DNA from: an uncultured Sutterella sp.
GTDB taxonomy: Bacteria > Pseudomonadota > Gammaproteobacteria > Burkholderiales > Burkholderiaceae_F
Direction of reading: 5' to 3'
Assembly (NCBI GenBank): GCA_900538905.1
Contig: UPZS01000024.1
Location: forward strand, 1 to 32,721
DNA: 32,721 nt
In this document: positions 31,841 to 32,721 of the stretch, in pieces
Position numbering within the stretch: position 1 is the stretch's first letter
Layout of the letters: each line of letters opens with the position of its first letter
Made by a program: the position numbers and the translations under genes
Notes under the pieces: generated by a model
The model's input: the letters and a program-made list of their open reading frames with translations, nothing else
Told to the model about the DNA's origin: nothing
The model's database searches: none

Positions 31841-31868
31841 GTCCATCCAATGATCGACGGATCGGAGA

Positions 31869-32369
31869 TTACTTCTTGGCCGTCGTCTTACGCGTCGTGG
31901 TCTTGCGAGCAGGCTTTTGAGGTTCTTCGCTCGGTTCTTCCTTCTCAGCAGCCTTCTTGGTCGTCGCCTTCTTCGCCGTCGTCTTGCGAGCGGCAGGCTT
32001 CTTCTCTTCTTCGGCTACCTCTTCAGTCTTGGCAACTGACTTGCGCGTCGCCTTCTTGGCGTGGGTCTCTTCAACCTCTTCTTCAACAGCCGCTTCTTCC
32101 TTCTTGGCAACTGCCTTCTTTGCAGTCGTCTTCTTAGCCGCAGTCTTCTTCTCTTCGGAAGCTTCAAGCTTGACGCCAAGCAAAACAGCAAGTTTCACCG
32201 ATTCCTTCAGAAGATCAGCGCCCGAATCAATGAGCTCCTGGAAATCCTTCTGAGAAACCTTCGGCGTTTTGCCGCCAAGCTGACCGGAAATTCCTTTCAT
32301 AGCGGTCGCCAAGCGGGCGTGAGCCGCTAAAAACGTGTTAAGAACCTGTTCATTGATTGCGCTAGCCAT
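31869..32369 (-). CDS. Lysine-rich, histone-H1-like / phasin-like protein
   Basis: 166 residues from the ATG at 32369 (GAGGAG lies about 11 bases upstream; a longer frame to 32426 adds 19 residues of no known kind). Residues 1-80 are amphipathic helices without Cys (MASAINEQVLNTFLAAHARL ... VSQKDFQELIDSGADLLKES), reminiscent of phasin-type surface helices. Residues 85-166 are KTTAKKA / RKTTAKK repeats alternating with Glu-rich blocks, like H1-like or AlgP-type nucleoid proteins. It probably binds DNA or polyphosphate through the tail; this is inference. A TATAAT box (32503-32498 on the minus strand) lies 128 bases upstream, without a good -35. A strong terminator follows. Confidence 0.75.
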   Translation of the reverse strand: MASAINEQVLNTFLAAHARLATAMKGISGQLGGKTPKVSQKDFQELIDSGADLLKESVKLAVLLGVKLEASEEKKTAAKKTTAKKAVAKKEEAAVEEEVEETHAKKATRKSVAKTEEVAEEEKKPAARKTTAKKATTKKAAEKEEPSEEPQKPARKTTTRKTTAKK

Positions 32370-32618
32370 CTTTTCTAATGCTCCTCGTATGGCACTGTGT
32401 TTGCTGAAAGCGGGTTCGACCGTCACTTCTGCTCAGCAAACGTTCATAACTCTGTGTTTCTTTCGGACCTCGATCGGAAACTGTTTGTTTCCGCGAAATT
32501 ATAAAGCCCTGGTCTGGCCATTCCCGACATCAACAGGTGTTGTTCATTATTGACAAGGGCACAGAGGTGTTCTTTTGCTGCATGCGTCAATTGATGACAG
32601 GCGACCACCGTAGATAAC

Positions 32619-32644
32619 AAAAAACCCTTGAAAATCAAGGGTTT
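32619..32644 (-). terminator. Terminator of tRNA-Ser
   Basis: On the minus strand AAACCCTTGA pairs with TCAAGGGTTT around a three-base loop and runs into TTTTTTG. It begins about 10 bases after the tRNA CCA end. Confidence 0.75.
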
Positions 32645-32653
32645 ATGCATCAA

Positions 32654-32721
32654 TGGCGGAAGGGGTGGGATTTGAACCCACGATACGGTATAACCGTATA
32701 CCGGATTTCGAGTCCGGCGCA
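32654..32721 (-). tRNA. tRNA-Ser (anticodon CGA), 5' end outside the window
   Basis: The 3' 68 bases of a class II tRNA on the minus strand: anticodon stem CCGGA/TCCGG with loop CTCGAAA (anticodon CGA), a long variable arm TATACGGTTATACCGTA, T arm GTGGGTTCAAATCCCAC, then the acceptor strand, discriminator G and encoded CCA. The long variable arm and the G discriminator mark it as serine. Confidence 0.92.

Overview
The window is a 32.7 kb piece of a Gram-negative chromosome. Gene content and order (ileS-lspA; scpB-rluB; rimP-nusA-infB-rbfA-truB-typA), the lysine/alanine-rich tails on several proteins and the exonuclease-RecQ-UvrD fusion fit a betaproteobacterium of the Burkholderiales. A gut Sutterella/Parasutterella-like organism is my best guess. 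This is inference from protein sequence; no database was searched.

Layout. 1-5.4 kb is a housekeeping block on the plus strand: the ileS 3' end, lspA, a peroxiredoxin, coaBC, a small membrane protein, dut and a secreted cyclophilin-fold protein, with a pyridoxal/pyridoxamine kinase on the minus strand. 5.4-7.7 kb holds a divergent MFS transporter / LysR regulator pair. 7.8-9.6 kb is an IS3-family element with a textbook -1 frameshift signal. It sits between the stub of an aldo/keto reductase gene and what may be the tail of a divergent LysR gene, as if the element replaced a regulator-promoter-enzyme region. 9.7-11.2 kb carries three tandem paralogous genes for small exported proteins with a shared WDGxYW core, twin-arginine-like signals and different low-complexity Pro/Gly/Arg tails. 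I do not recognise the family, and it is the best candidate here for something undescribed. 11.35-16.2 kb is one 1630-residue protein joining a DEDD-type exonuclease domain, a RecQ helicase and a UvrD-type helicase. A LOG-family phosphoribohydrolase follows.

16.9-18.4 kb is non-housekeeping: a 5'-truncated tnpB (IS200/IS605-type), a strongly structured sequence downstream of it that could be a guide-RNA (omega RNA) relic, several terminators and an AT-rich palindrome. From 18.4 to 29.5 kb everything is on the minus strand and concerns translation, transcription and chromosome segregation: scpB and rluB, then a promoter and a leader with an intrinsic terminator, then rimP-nusA-infB-rbfA-truB-typA with overlapping or nearly touching genes. 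Upstream of scpB is an OB-fold-like reading frame with an in-frame TGA and no start codon. The last 2.7 kb holds tRNA-Arg(ACG) with its own promoter and terminator, a gamma-glutamyltransferase-family gene whose ATG lies directly after a strong terminator, a histone-H1-like lysine-rich protein and a tRNA-Ser(CGA) cut by the window end.
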